Assembly (NCBI GenBank): GCA_030348875.1
Contig: JAUCEP010000002.1
Location: 1,629,001 to 1,693,000 of the forward strand
DNA: 64,000 nt
Source: Ureibacillus composti
Lineage (GTDB): Bacteria; Bacillota; Bacilli; Bacillales_A; Planococcaceae
Reading direction: 5' to 3'
Shown here: positions 8,347 through 15,996 of the stretch, in pieces
Numbering within the stretch: the first letter of the stretch is position 1
Layout: the number at the start of each line of letters is the position of its first letter
The notes under the pieces: model-generated
Told to the model about the DNA's origin: nothing
Seen by the model: only the letters and a program-made list of their open reading frames with translations
Database searches by the model: none
Translations under genes and position numbers: made by a program

Positions 8347-9657
8347 ATGAAAAAGAAATTTTCAAAAGTAATCTTACCAGCAACACTGGCACTAACAGTA
8401 GGTGTTTCCTCAGCAGCCTATGCAGCACCTCAATCCACACCGAACGGACCTTACATTGAAGACAACCAAAATATTTCTCTATCAAGCTATATGTCAAATG
8501 CCGAATTAACAAAGAAACTTGAAAAGTTGGCAGCTTCCTCTAACGGAAAGATGAAGCTTGAAATCGCAGGCTATACTAACGAGGCGCCAGATGGCTATCG
8601 AACGGAAGAGGACAAAGGTGAACCAATCTATGTAGCAAAATTTGGGGACAATGACCCAAATAAGAAACGTATCCTTATCACAGCTCAGATTCATGGTAAT
8701 GAGCAAATTGGGGCTGAAGCAGCAATTGACCTAATCCAAAAGCTTTCATCTAACGGTGAGGAAGTCAAAGAAATTTTAGAAAATGTATCGATCTGGATTA
8801 TGCCACGCATTAACCCAGAAGGAGCAGACAATCAATACGAGGGGAAATGGTATCCAACTCGCTATACTCATCAGACATGGTTACCGGAAAACATTGATTT
8901 ACCGTCTGATACAGCTGCACCTTGGTACTACAATAAAGATGGTAGTGAACGAGCTCAAAATAACGAAGGCCGTGTAGTTTACGGAATCCCTGGATACGAT
9001 CAAAACCGTGACTATAATCCAAATCTTGACTTTAGAGTAGAAAATCAAGATCTAAATGAGGTTGCTTCATTCCTAAACGATAAGTCAAAAAATAATAGTA
9101 GATATGGTGGTTTCTATGTAACAGCAGAGGCACGCACAGTTACGAGTGTGTTCAAAGAATTCAAACCGGATGTCTATGTAGATGTCCACCACCGTGGGTT
9201 CAATACCGTATCGGATGAAGATAATCGATCAGTACCAGTTCAATTCGCAGCAGTAGTGGCAGATCCATACACAGATCCATTTACAGGCAAGCAATATGAA
9301 GTGGATGAAGATGTACTAACACTTGCAAAACAAGTTAATGCACTATCAGCATTAACGCTGCAAAAAGGAAATTCTCACTTTGGTGCTGTTCAGAAATATC
9401 CTGATGTAAACTTACCAGGTACAGCTCTTGGTGCATTCGCACTTAATGATACTTCAATCATGTTAATTGAGCTGAAGGGCCAAAGCCAAACTCTTGGACA
9501 AAAACAATCCGGTATGTTGAAAGAAACGGTAACGCAGCCGCTTATGGCAGTCTTTAAAGGTCTAGCTGATGGTTCCGTTTACGAAGTTGATACGAAAGTA
9601 TACGACGATATTCCAGAAGCTTCGAATTCAATTAGTGACCCAACTTCGAGAAATTAA
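8347..9657 (+). CDS. Secreted M14 zinc carboxypeptidase (second of the pair)
   Basis: 436 residues with signal peptide MKKKFSKVILPATLALTVG... and probable cleavage after AAYA. TTGGAGGA precedes the ATG. M14 motifs: QIHGNEQIGAEA near residue 115 (HxxE), MPRINPEGADN near 152, GYDQNRDYNP near 215, DVHHRG near 280 (third zinc ligand) and MLIELKGQS near 375 (catalytic Glu). It is about 90 residues longer than its neighbour, mostly from an insert at 160-260. The two proteins share architecture but are clearly diverged, suggesting an old duplication with different peptide specificities. Confidence 0.85.
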   Translation: MKKKFSKVILPATLALTVGVSSAAYAAPQSTPNGPYIEDNQNISLSSYMSNAELTKKLEKLAASSNGKMKLEIAGYTNEAPDGYRTEEDKGEPIYVAKFGDNDPNKKRILITAQIHGNEQIGAEAAIDLIQKLSSNGEEVKEILENVSIWIMPRINPEGADNQYEGKWYPTRYTHQTWLPENIDLPSDTAAPWYYNKDGSERAQNNEGRVVYGIPGYDQNRDYNPNLDFRVENQDLNEVASFLNDKSKNNSRYGGFYVTAEARTVTSVFKEFKPDVYVDVHHRGFNTVSDEDNRSVPVQFAAVVADPYTDPFTGKQYEVDEDVLTLAKQVNALSALTLQKGNSHFGAVQKYPDVNLPGTALGAFALNDTSIMLIELKGQSQTLGQKQSGMLKETVTQPLMAVFKGLADGSVYEVDTKVYDDIPEASNSISDPTSRN

Positions 9658-9689
9658 AAACTACTTATTTAAATAGGAAAAAAACATAG

Positions 9690-9793
9690 TGGCGATACTT
9701 TCTTAAAAATGATCGTTCGCCACACTTAAAGGAATATCTTTTTAACTAAAAATTTCTTTCCGAGGATAGCATTTTAGCTATCCTCTTTATTTT
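9690..9793 (+). terminator. Hairpin plus rho-independent terminator after the carboxypeptidase pair
   Basis: A first hairpin (GTGGCGA/TCGCCAC, about 9690-9723) lacks a T run. The second, GAGGATAGC/GCTATCCTC at 9762-9785 with a 6-base loop, is followed by TTTATTTT and is a good terminator. The remaining 215 bases to the dehydrogenase are AT-rich with no clear signal. Confidence 0.8.
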
Positions 9794-10010
9794 GTAAGGA
9801 TGTTTTACACTTAAAGTAGTAATTAATTCAATTTAGAAATTCACTTATCATTAGGTCCTTAATCTTATCCGCACTAGTAATTGAGAACGATTTCCTTTGC
9901 TTGTATTTTACGATACGTTAATAAAGTTGACCGAAATCTTTTACATAATGTCCAATTTGAATATTACTCCGCCAAAATATCATTAAGAATCAACACTAAA
10001 AGGGGGACTC

Positions 10011-11177
10011 ATGATGTTAGAAACATTTCAATTTAACCTGTCGACGCGTATTGAATTTGGAAATGGACAAGTCAATCAACTTGCTACTTATGTAAAAGAA
10101 TTAAATGGTTCAAAGGTAATGATTTTAACCGATAAGGGGATTAAATCAACAGGAATTGTCGACCGAGTGATCGGTTTATTGCAGGAGAGCGAGATCGAAT
10201 ATGTGATTTACGATGACGTAAAACAGAATCCACGAGATACAGATTGTATGATTGCTTACCAAATCGCTCAAGAAGAGAATGTCGATGTCTTAATTGGATT
10301 AGGCGGAGGAAGCTCTATGGACACTGCAAAAGCAGTTGGGGTCCTATTGACGCACGGTGGCGATATTAAAGATTGGTATGGTCTTAATGTATTACAACAA
10401 AAAATTACTCCTCTAATTTGTATTCCGACAACTGCTGGTACAGGTAGTGAAATTACCTTCTTCTCCGTTATTACAGACACAACAACAAAATTGAAAATGA
10501 ATATTCTTGATAATAAAGTTGCTCCACAAATCGCGATTCTAGATCCAGAATTAACTTTAACTCTCCCTCCATTGATTACAGCCTCAACCGGAATGGATGC
10601 ATTGACTCATGCTATTGAAGCCTACACTTGTAATTTATCCGAACCAATCACTGATGCTTTAGCCCTTTATGCAATTGATTTAATCGTCAAAAACCTCCCA
10701 GAAGCTGTCACTAACGGAAGCTCTCTAGAAGCAAGGAGAAATATGTTAGCTGGTAGTTTAATTGCAGGGATCGCCTTTGGTAATTCCGATGTGGGTGGCG
10801 TTCACTGCATGGCCGAAGCGTTAGGCGGATTGTATGATACTCCACATGGCGTGGCAAACTCAATGCTTCTACCATATGTATTTGAATATAATATCCCTTC
10901 TACTGTAGTAAAACACGCAAAAGTAGCAGAGCTTTTAGGAGTTTCAACTGCCGGGAAATCTGTTGAAGAAATCGCCTACGAAGGGGTGACGAAGCTAAAA
11001 GAATTAGCCATTGAAGTTGGTATTCCGAAAATGAGAGATTTAGAGGATATCAATGAAAAAGATTTTGAGTACTTAGCAGAAGCTGCAACTCAAAATGTCT
11101 CGGCTCCAAGTAATCCAAGAGAAGCATCAAAAGAAGATTATCTTAATCTGTTCCGAAAAGCTTATTCTGAAAAATAA
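10011..11177 (+). CDS. Iron-containing (type III) alcohol dehydrogenase
   Basis: 388-residue NAD(P)-dependent dehydrogenase. The nucleotide-binding loop is GLGGGSSMDTAKAVG near residue 98. Metal-site motifs are TGMDALTHAIEAY near 196 (Asp and first His), GGVHCMAEALGG near 262 and TPHGVANSMLLPY near 277. It starts an operon with an APC permease, an unknown protein and a betaine-aldehyde-type dehydrogenase. Alcohol dehydrogenase followed by aldehyde dehydrogenase would oxidise an imported amino-alcohol or alcohol to its acid, as GbsB and GbsA do for choline, but the substrate is not proven. Two adjacent ATGs (10011, 10014) are possible; the AGGGGG spacing slightly favours the second. Confidence 0.85.
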   Translation: MMLETFQFNLSTRIEFGNGQVNQLATYVKELNGSKVMILTDKGIKSTGIVDRVIGLLQESEIEYVIYDDVKQNPRDTDCMIAYQIAQEENVDVLIGLGGGSSMDTAKAVGVLLTHGGDIKDWYGLNVLQQKITPLICIPTTAGTGSEITFFSVITDTTTKLKMNILDNKVAPQIAILDPELTLTLPPLITASTGMDALTHAIEAYTCNLSEPITDALALYAIDLIVKNLPEAVTNGSSLEARRNMLAGSLIAGIAFGNSDVGGVHCMAEALGGLYDTPHGVANSMLLPYVFEYNIPSTVVKHAKVAELLGVSTAGKSVEEIAYEGVTKLKELAIEVGIPKMRDLEDINEKDFEYLAEAATQNVSAPSNPREASKEDYLNLFRKAYSEK

Positions 11178-11188
11178 GGGGTGAATGA

Positions 11189-12604
11189 ATGGGAGATTTA
11201 AAATTAAATAGAACGTTAGGGTTTTGGGCTGCCTATTCTGCATCGGTAGGTCTTGTCGTATCCGGTACTGCAATGGTTGTATTAGGGAATGGTTATGGTA
11301 TTGGAGGGCCGGCATTTAGTATTATCGCCTTAATCTCCTTATTCATCATTTTAAGTGTGGCTTTATCCTATTCGGAAATGGCAGCCATGATTCCTGGGGC
11401 AGGGATGGTAGGAGAATATACACTTCCGGCATTAGGAAAATTACCAGCGATTTTCGCGGTACTTGCAGGATATATCGTACTCGTTGGCACGGATGGCGGG
11501 ACAAATATGATTGTTGGTGGACAATCCTTTGAAACACTTACAGGGGTACCGTGGTATATTGCAGTAATCGTCATCTTAATCTTTTTATCTGCGATTAATT
11601 TGCTAGGGGTATCAGTTTTCGGAAAAGTGCAATCGGTTCTTGCAATCAGTATGATGGCCCTACTAGGAATTGTTGGTTTATTAGGTTTGTTAGGTATCGG
11701 AACACAAGAGCAATTAGCAACAGCACCACCATTCTCTCCAATCACTTGGAAAGAACAAATGGGAACGTTAGGAATTGCCATTTGGTTATATATTGGAATG
11801 GAATTTGTAGCACCACTTGCTGAAGAAATCAAAAACCCAGGTCGCAATATTCCACTTGCCATGCTTTTTGGTTGTTTCACGATTTGGTTAGTAGACTTAC
11901 TATTTGGTTTAGGTGTAACGAAATATATCGCTTTAGATGAATTAGCGGCTTCAACAATTCCACATGTAGATGGCGCAGCAGCAATGCTAGGGAATACAGG
12001 TCTAGTGTTAATGGGAATTGTCTCAATAATTGCAGCGATCACAACTTGTGATACGTACTTAGCTGCAGTACCGCGTATGCTTTATGGTCTAGCGAAGGAA
12101 GGGTTATTACCAAAGGCGTTTGCGTATCTTCATCCAAAAACAAGAACACCTTGGGTTGGGATTTTTACAGTAATTGGATTAACGATGATCGTCTTAGTTT
12201 ACGCATTTGCAAACAATGCCAATATCGATTTTGTAACAACAATGATTTCAGTGGCTTGTAGTACGTGGCTCATGTCTTACATTATTACACAAGTAGATGT
12301 TTTAATTTTACGCAAAAAATATCCAAACGCACATCGCCCTTTCAAAACGCCTTTATATCCACTACCACAAATCGTTGGGATTGTGGCATGTGTTTATATG
12401 ATTTATACGCTATACGTTGATTTCACTGTACTGAAAATTTCTGCGATTGTGATTGCTATTTTGATTGCATTAAGTATTGCGTACTTAAAAGGAACGGGCC
12501 AAAAGTTATTCCAACCAGTCCCACTTGAGAAAGTATTCGAGGGCATTCAAAAACGTAGCGAATTAGACGAAGCCTACACATCAGAATCCACAAACTCAAA
12601 ATAG
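11189..12604 (+). CDS. APC superfamily amino acid/amine permease
   Basis: 471 residues with about 12 hydrophobic helices. The N-terminal LGFWAAYSASVGLVVSGTAMVVLGNGYG and SYSEMAAMIPGAGMVGEYTLPALG are typical of the APC helix 1 and 2-3 region, and GMEFVAPLAEEIKNPGRNIPLAM near residue 210 is the conserved helix-6/loop motif. It lies 11 bases after the alcohol dehydrogenase gene. Linkage to alcohol and aldehyde dehydrogenases suggests uptake of an amine such as ethanolamine, putrescine or a related amino-alcohol; the family alone cannot distinguish these. Confidence 0.85.
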   Translation: MGDLKLNRTLGFWAAYSASVGLVVSGTAMVVLGNGYGIGGPAFSIIALISLFIILSVALSYSEMAAMIPGAGMVGEYTLPALGKLPAIFAVLAGYIVLVGTDGGTNMIVGGQSFETLTGVPWYIAVIVILIFLSAINLLGVSVFGKVQSVLAISMMALLGIVGLLGLLGIGTQEQLATAPPFSPITWKEQMGTLGIAIWLYIGMEFVAPLAEEIKNPGRNIPLAMLFGCFTIWLVDLLFGLGVTKYIALDELAASTIPHVDGAAAMLGNTGLVLMGIVSIIAAITTCDTYLAAVPRMLYGLAKEGLLPKAFAYLHPKTRTPWVGIFTVIGLTMIVLVYAFANNANIDFVTTMISVACSTWLMSYIITQVDVLILRKKYPNAHRPFKTPLYPLPQIVGIVACVYMIYTLYVDFTVLKISAIVIAILIALSIAYLKGTGQKLFQPVPLEKVFEGIQKRSELDEAYTSESTNSK

Positions 12605-12632
12605 AAATAAAAATGACAGTCTTCCGACATGT

Positions 12633-12657
12633 TATGGTGAGAGTAACTGTCACCATA
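12633..12657 (+). repeat. Perfect inverted repeat between permease and unknown gene
   Basis: TATGGTGA, nine bases, TCACCATA. There is no T run, so it is not a standard terminator. It lies just before the ribosome site of the 12674 gene and could be an operator or mRNA-processing hairpin. Confidence 0.4.
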
Positions 12658-12673
12658 AAGCAAGGGGTGTGCC

Positions 12674-13225
12674 ATGGGAATCTATTCAATCATCGACAAT
12701 CGAGCTTGGAACTCTTTAAAATTAGTGACAGACCAATTCAACGCTTTTACAACTGTAACAAGAACCGACATAAATCGGATCGAACTGGACGCTGAAAAAA
12801 TTGGAATTAAAACCATGTATTCTTCCTACAAAGTGATGAATAAATGGATGGGCCGTGTGTATATTTTTAAATGGCATTGTTTTATCGAAGATTCAGCATC
12901 ACCTCATAACCAAACAATCAAGTTACAATATAGAGGGAAATTATTTGGAGAGAAAATTCCAGAGTTTACTTCCAAACATGAATTGGCTACAAAATTAAAT
13001 AAAGATGCTGAGATTATGAAAATTTGTAAAGCAATTGATTTTGAAAAACTTGAACTTTCTTACTCGAAACGTGACAATGGTTGGAACATAGAAATTTGGC
13101 CGAACTATGGTGACTTTATTTGGATGCTCATCCCACCTGTTCGGTATTTCAGAAAACCAAATGATGTGGAAATCCAACAAACCATCCAACTTGTTCAACG
13201 ATTCCGTGACGTTTTTACAAGTTGA
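12674..13225 (+). CDS. Hypothetical protein in the alcohol/aldehyde oxidation operon
   Basis: 183 residues, AAGGGGTGTGCC before the ATG. I do not recognise the family. The protein is soluble-looking with many aromatic residues, no signal peptide and no clear motif. Visible stretches include NKWMGRVYIFKWHCFIED near residue 55, WNIEIWPNYGDFIWMLIPPVRYF near 137-159 and a C-terminal helix. It is not similar to GbsR, the MarR-like regulator that accompanies gbsAB in Bacillus. It lies 70 bases after the permease and 83 bases before the aldehyde dehydrogenase, same strand, so it is probably co-expressed. Confidence 0.6.
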   Translation: MGIYSIIDNRAWNSLKLVTDQFNAFTTVTRTDINRIELDAEKIGIKTMYSSYKVMNKWMGRVYIFKWHCFIEDSASPHNQTIKLQYRGKLFGEKIPEFTSKHELATKLNKDAEIMKICKAIDFEKLELSYSKRDNGWNIEIWPNYGDFIWMLIPPVRYFRKPNDVEIQQTIQLVQRFRDVFTS

Positions 13226-13242
13226 AAGTGAAAATTAACGAC

Positions 13243-13269
13243 ACCCGAGTCCAGAAAATGGAGTCGGGT
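13243..13269 (+). repeat. Imperfect inverted repeat before the aldehyde dehydrogenase
   Basis: ACCCGAGTCCA and TGGAGTCGGGT pair with one mismatch around a 5-base loop. There is no T run. It could be a weak intercistronic hairpin or an operator. Confidence 0.4.
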
Positions 13270-13308
13270 TCGTCGATGAGCAATTGATATTAAAGGAGAT
13301 GTGGCTGA

Positions 13309-14769
13309 ATGGTCGTACAAAAAATGTATATCAATAATCAATGGGTGCTAAGTAGTAGTGGTGAAACGAGAGAAATCATCAATCCGGCGAATGAAGAAGT
13401 CATTGCTGTTGTGACTGAAGGAAATGTTGGAGATGCCCAAGCTGCTATTCAAGCGGCCCATGATGCTTTTTACAGTGACGGTTGGGGCGAAACACACGCA
13501 AGATTCCGTGCTGAGTTGTTATTTAAACTAGCTGATCGACTTGAAGCTGAAATTGAATCGTTTGCTCAAATCGAAACATTAAATAACGGAAAACCATTAC
13601 GAGAATCTTCCTATGATATAGAAGATGCAGTGAATCAATTGCGTTACTATGCAGGACTAGCTACGAAACCATCTGGACAAGTGTATGATGTACCAGATGA
13701 TATACAAGCCTTTGTCGTAAGAGAGCCAGTAGGAGTGGCAGGTCTGATTGTACCGTGGAACTATCCATTAGTAATGGCCGTTCAAAAAATTGCTCCGGCA
13801 CTTGCTGCGGGATGTTCGATCGTTATAAAACCAGCTGAACAAACACCTTTATCATTAATTAAATTATTCGAATTAATTGATGAAGTAGGATTCCCTCCTG
13901 GCGTGGTTAATTTAGTACTAGGTGCGGGTGCAACGGTTGGGGCAGAACTGGCACGAAATCCTCTAGTCGATAAAATCGCCTTCACGGGTGGTACCGTAAC
14001 GGGGAAGAAGATCATGAAGAGCGCGGCAGACACGTTGAAAAATATTTCATTGGAATTGGGCGGAAAATCGCCAAACATCGTATTTGAAGATGCTGATTTC
14101 GAAACTGCTGTTGACTATGCATTATATGCCATCTTCGCAAACCAAGGACAAGTATGCTCGGCGGGTTCTCGTTTAATCCTTCAAGAGTCACTATATGATC
14201 GATTCATTCCTGAGTTAGTGAAGCGAGCTCAAACGATTAGGGTAGGGGATGGCACAGATCCAGATACAGAGATGGGCCCATTAATCTCTAAACCACACAT
14301 GGAAAAAGTGTTAGCCTACATCGAAAAAGGAAAAGAGGAAGGCGCAGAACTTCTATGTGGTGGCGACAAATTGTATGATAAAGGCTATTTTGTTGCACCA
14401 ACGATTTTCGCCAATACGAAATCAGACATGGCGATTGTGCGAGAAGAAATCTTCGGTCCCGTACTAGTCGTACAAACGTTTAAGGATGAAGCAGAGGCAA
14501 TTCAACTTGCCAACGATTCGGATTACGGTCTAGCAGGAGCGGTCTTCACGAATGATGGAGCAAAAGCCCAAAGAGTAATCCGCAAACTTAGAGCCGGCAT
14601 CACCTGGGTCAACGCCTACCACCCAACCTTTAACGAAGCCCCATGGGGAGGCTACAAACAAAGCGGCATCGGTCGCGAACTCGGCACATTCGGCCTAGAA
14701 GCTTTCCAAGAAGTCAAACAAGTCAACATCAACTTAAACGTTCAGCCTACTGGATGGTTTAAGGGTTAA
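13309..14769 (+). CDS. Aldehyde dehydrogenase, betaine-aldehyde (GbsA) type
   Basis: 486 residues, full family length, AAAGGAGATG ribosome site. Motifs: VPWNYPLVMAVQKIAPALAAG near 150 (NAD site), LELGGKSPNIVFEDAD near 250 (catalytic Glu), GQVCSAGSRL near 283 (catalytic Cys) and EIFGPVL near 382. C-terminal APWGGYKQSGIGRELG followed by the WFKG ending closely parallels B. subtilis GbsA, which ends in WF plus two residues. The family oxidises betaine aldehyde or other amino-aldehydes to acids. With the upstream iron alcohol dehydrogenase and APC permease it suggests catabolism of an amino-alcohol. A good terminator closes the operon. Confidence 0.85.
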   Translation: MVVQKMYINNQWVLSSSGETREIINPANEEVIAVVTEGNVGDAQAAIQAAHDAFYSDGWGETHARFRAELLFKLADRLEAEIESFAQIETLNNGKPLRESSYDIEDAVNQLRYYAGLATKPSGQVYDVPDDIQAFVVREPVGVAGLIVPWNYPLVMAVQKIAPALAAGCSIVIKPAEQTPLSLIKLFELIDEVGFPPGVVNLVLGAGATVGAELARNPLVDKIAFTGGTVTGKKIMKSAADTLKNISLELGGKSPNIVFEDADFETAVDYALYAIFANQGQVCSAGSRLILQESLYDRFIPELVKRAQTIRVGDGTDPDTEMGPLISKPHMEKVLAYIEKGKEEGAELLCGGDKLYDKGYFVAPTIFANTKSDMAIVREEIFGPVLVVQTFKDEAEAIQLANDSDYGLAGAVFTNDGAKAQRVIRKLRAGITWVNAYHPTFNEAPWGGYKQSGIGRELGTFGLEAFQEVKQVNINLNVQPTGWFKG

Positions 14770-14781
14770 GATAAGTTTTTA

Positions 14782-14813
14782 AAGCCAATGATCTCGGTCA
14801 TTGGCTTTTTAAT
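14782..14813 (+). terminator. Rho-independent terminator after the aldehyde dehydrogenase
   Basis: AAGCCAATGA and TCATTGGCTT form a perfect 10-bp stem with a 6-base loop, followed by TTT AATTT. Confidence 0.9.
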
Positions 14814-14869
14814 TTGGAGTGTTTTAGAAAATGTCCGGTAAACTCAAAAATAGTTACTGTTAAAGAAGA

Positions 14870-15610
14870 TTAAATTTTTATTATTTTCCCATCTTCCGCA
14901 TAATCGTGCTCTATATCACTTGTTTTCTTCAGCATATCTTCACTCATATGTGTGAGTATTAATTTTTCTGGGTTCAATTCATGTAAATGCGAAGTGAGCG
15001 TTTCGTAATCTAAATGATATTTTATTTTTTTATCGTAGTAATAACATTCTGAAATAAGAAGATTAGCTTGTTGGCAAGCGGGTATTAAAGTATCCGTCCA
15101 TTCTGTATCACCGGTATAAACTACTATTTTACCTAAATGCTCTATTCTTAAGGCAAGGGAAGGATCTCCACTTGGATGATTTACTGGATAGGGCATTACA
15201 GAGATATCATCAAATGTATTCGGGCAGTCTAAACTTAGTTCAACTATTTCCAGATTAAACTTGAAGTTTGTTTTTGTTGACCCTCGAAACATTACTTCCA
15301 TCGCTTCAAGAATTCTGTTTTTCGTTCCAACAGGTCCTGCAATGGTCAGAGGGGTTGTCCGCTTACTTATTAATTGTGCATCAAGTATGAAAAAAGGAAT
15401 TCCAGCAAAATGATCCCCATGCAAATGTGAAATCAAAATTAAATCGATCTCATTAGGGTTTACATGATATTTTTTAATTCCGATCATTGCTGAAGCGCCA
15501 CAATCTATGAGAAAGTTTCTTTTTAGCGATTTTACATGGATACAGGTATGCATTTCCCCCCCACTACTAAAGGCATCGCCACTTCCTAAAAATCTAACTT
15601 CCATTTCCAA
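14870..15610 (-). CDS. Metallo-beta-lactamase-fold hydrolase (RNase Z-like branch)
   Basis: 246 residues. The zinc motif HLHGDHFAG is near residue 62. Further metal-ligand positions are MPYPVNHPSGD near 150, VYTGDTEW near 176, SECYY near 199 and THMSED near 230. The N-terminal RFLGSGDAFSSGG resembles the LGTGDA start of ribonuclease Z/ElaC-like proteins. The protein is shorter than tRNase Z and lacks its exosite arm, so a non-tRNA hydrolase is more likely. The TTG at 15610 lies eight bases from GGAGGG (15624-15619) and is preferred; the ATG at 15604 would be 14 bases away. It is convergent with the dehydrogenase operon. Confidence 0.8.
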   Translation of the reverse strand: MEMEVRFLGSGDAFSSGGEMHTCIHVKSLKRNFLIDCGASAMIGIKKYHVNPNEIDLILISHLHGDHFAGIPFFILDAQLISKRTTPLTIAGPVGTKNRILEAMEVMFRGSTKTNFKFNLEIVELSLDCPNTFDDISVMPYPVNHPSGDPSLALRIEHLGKIVVYTGDTEWTDTLIPACQQANLLISECYYYDKKIKYHLDYETLTSHLHELNPEKLILTHMSEDMLKKTSDIEHDYAEDGKIIKI

Positions 15611-15917
15611 TTAGCATTCCCTCCATCTCCAATTATCATTAACGAATTATTCGCTCACAAACTTACTATTACCTTTTTAATCTCTTTGATTTTTTTCGAC
15701 TTCTTTCAAACAATAATTGGATTCTATTATTTTAATATAATAGTTGGTAAAAGTTTTCAGAAATGTGTCAAAAATGTGAAAATACATTATTTGTAAAAAT
15801 GTGTATTAAACCCATTTTTTTCTATTTAATGTTTAGTATAACTGCGAAAAGAATAACGTATGTCTTTATTGGTCGAATTTTGTCACACTAAAAATAATGG
15901 ATATTATTAGGTAGTTG
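15611..15917. other. AT-rich divergent intergenic region
   Basis: About 300 bases between the minus-strand hydrolase and the plus-strand surface protein. Strongly AT-rich, with no open frame and no hairpin of note. It should hold the hydrolase promoter, which I cannot place with confidence. Confidence 0.5.
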
Positions 15918-15947
15918 TTGATTGCTTTAGTCCTACGTATGTAGAAT
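15918..15947 (+). promoter_or_regulatory. Candidate sigma-A promoter of the SLH surface protein
   Basis: TTGATT at 15918 and TAGAAT at 15942 are separated by 18 bases. Transcription would start near 15954, about 40 bases before the start codon. Confidence 0.45.
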
Positions 15948-15996
15948 AATTATGCATCTTTAGATGTAATCTAATATGAAAAAAGGAGGAGTGAAT

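Noticed and set aside
11368..12042. 224-codon minus-strand frame opposite the APC permease
   Set aside because: Shadow of the permease gene; composition and lack of a ribosome site show it is not a gene.
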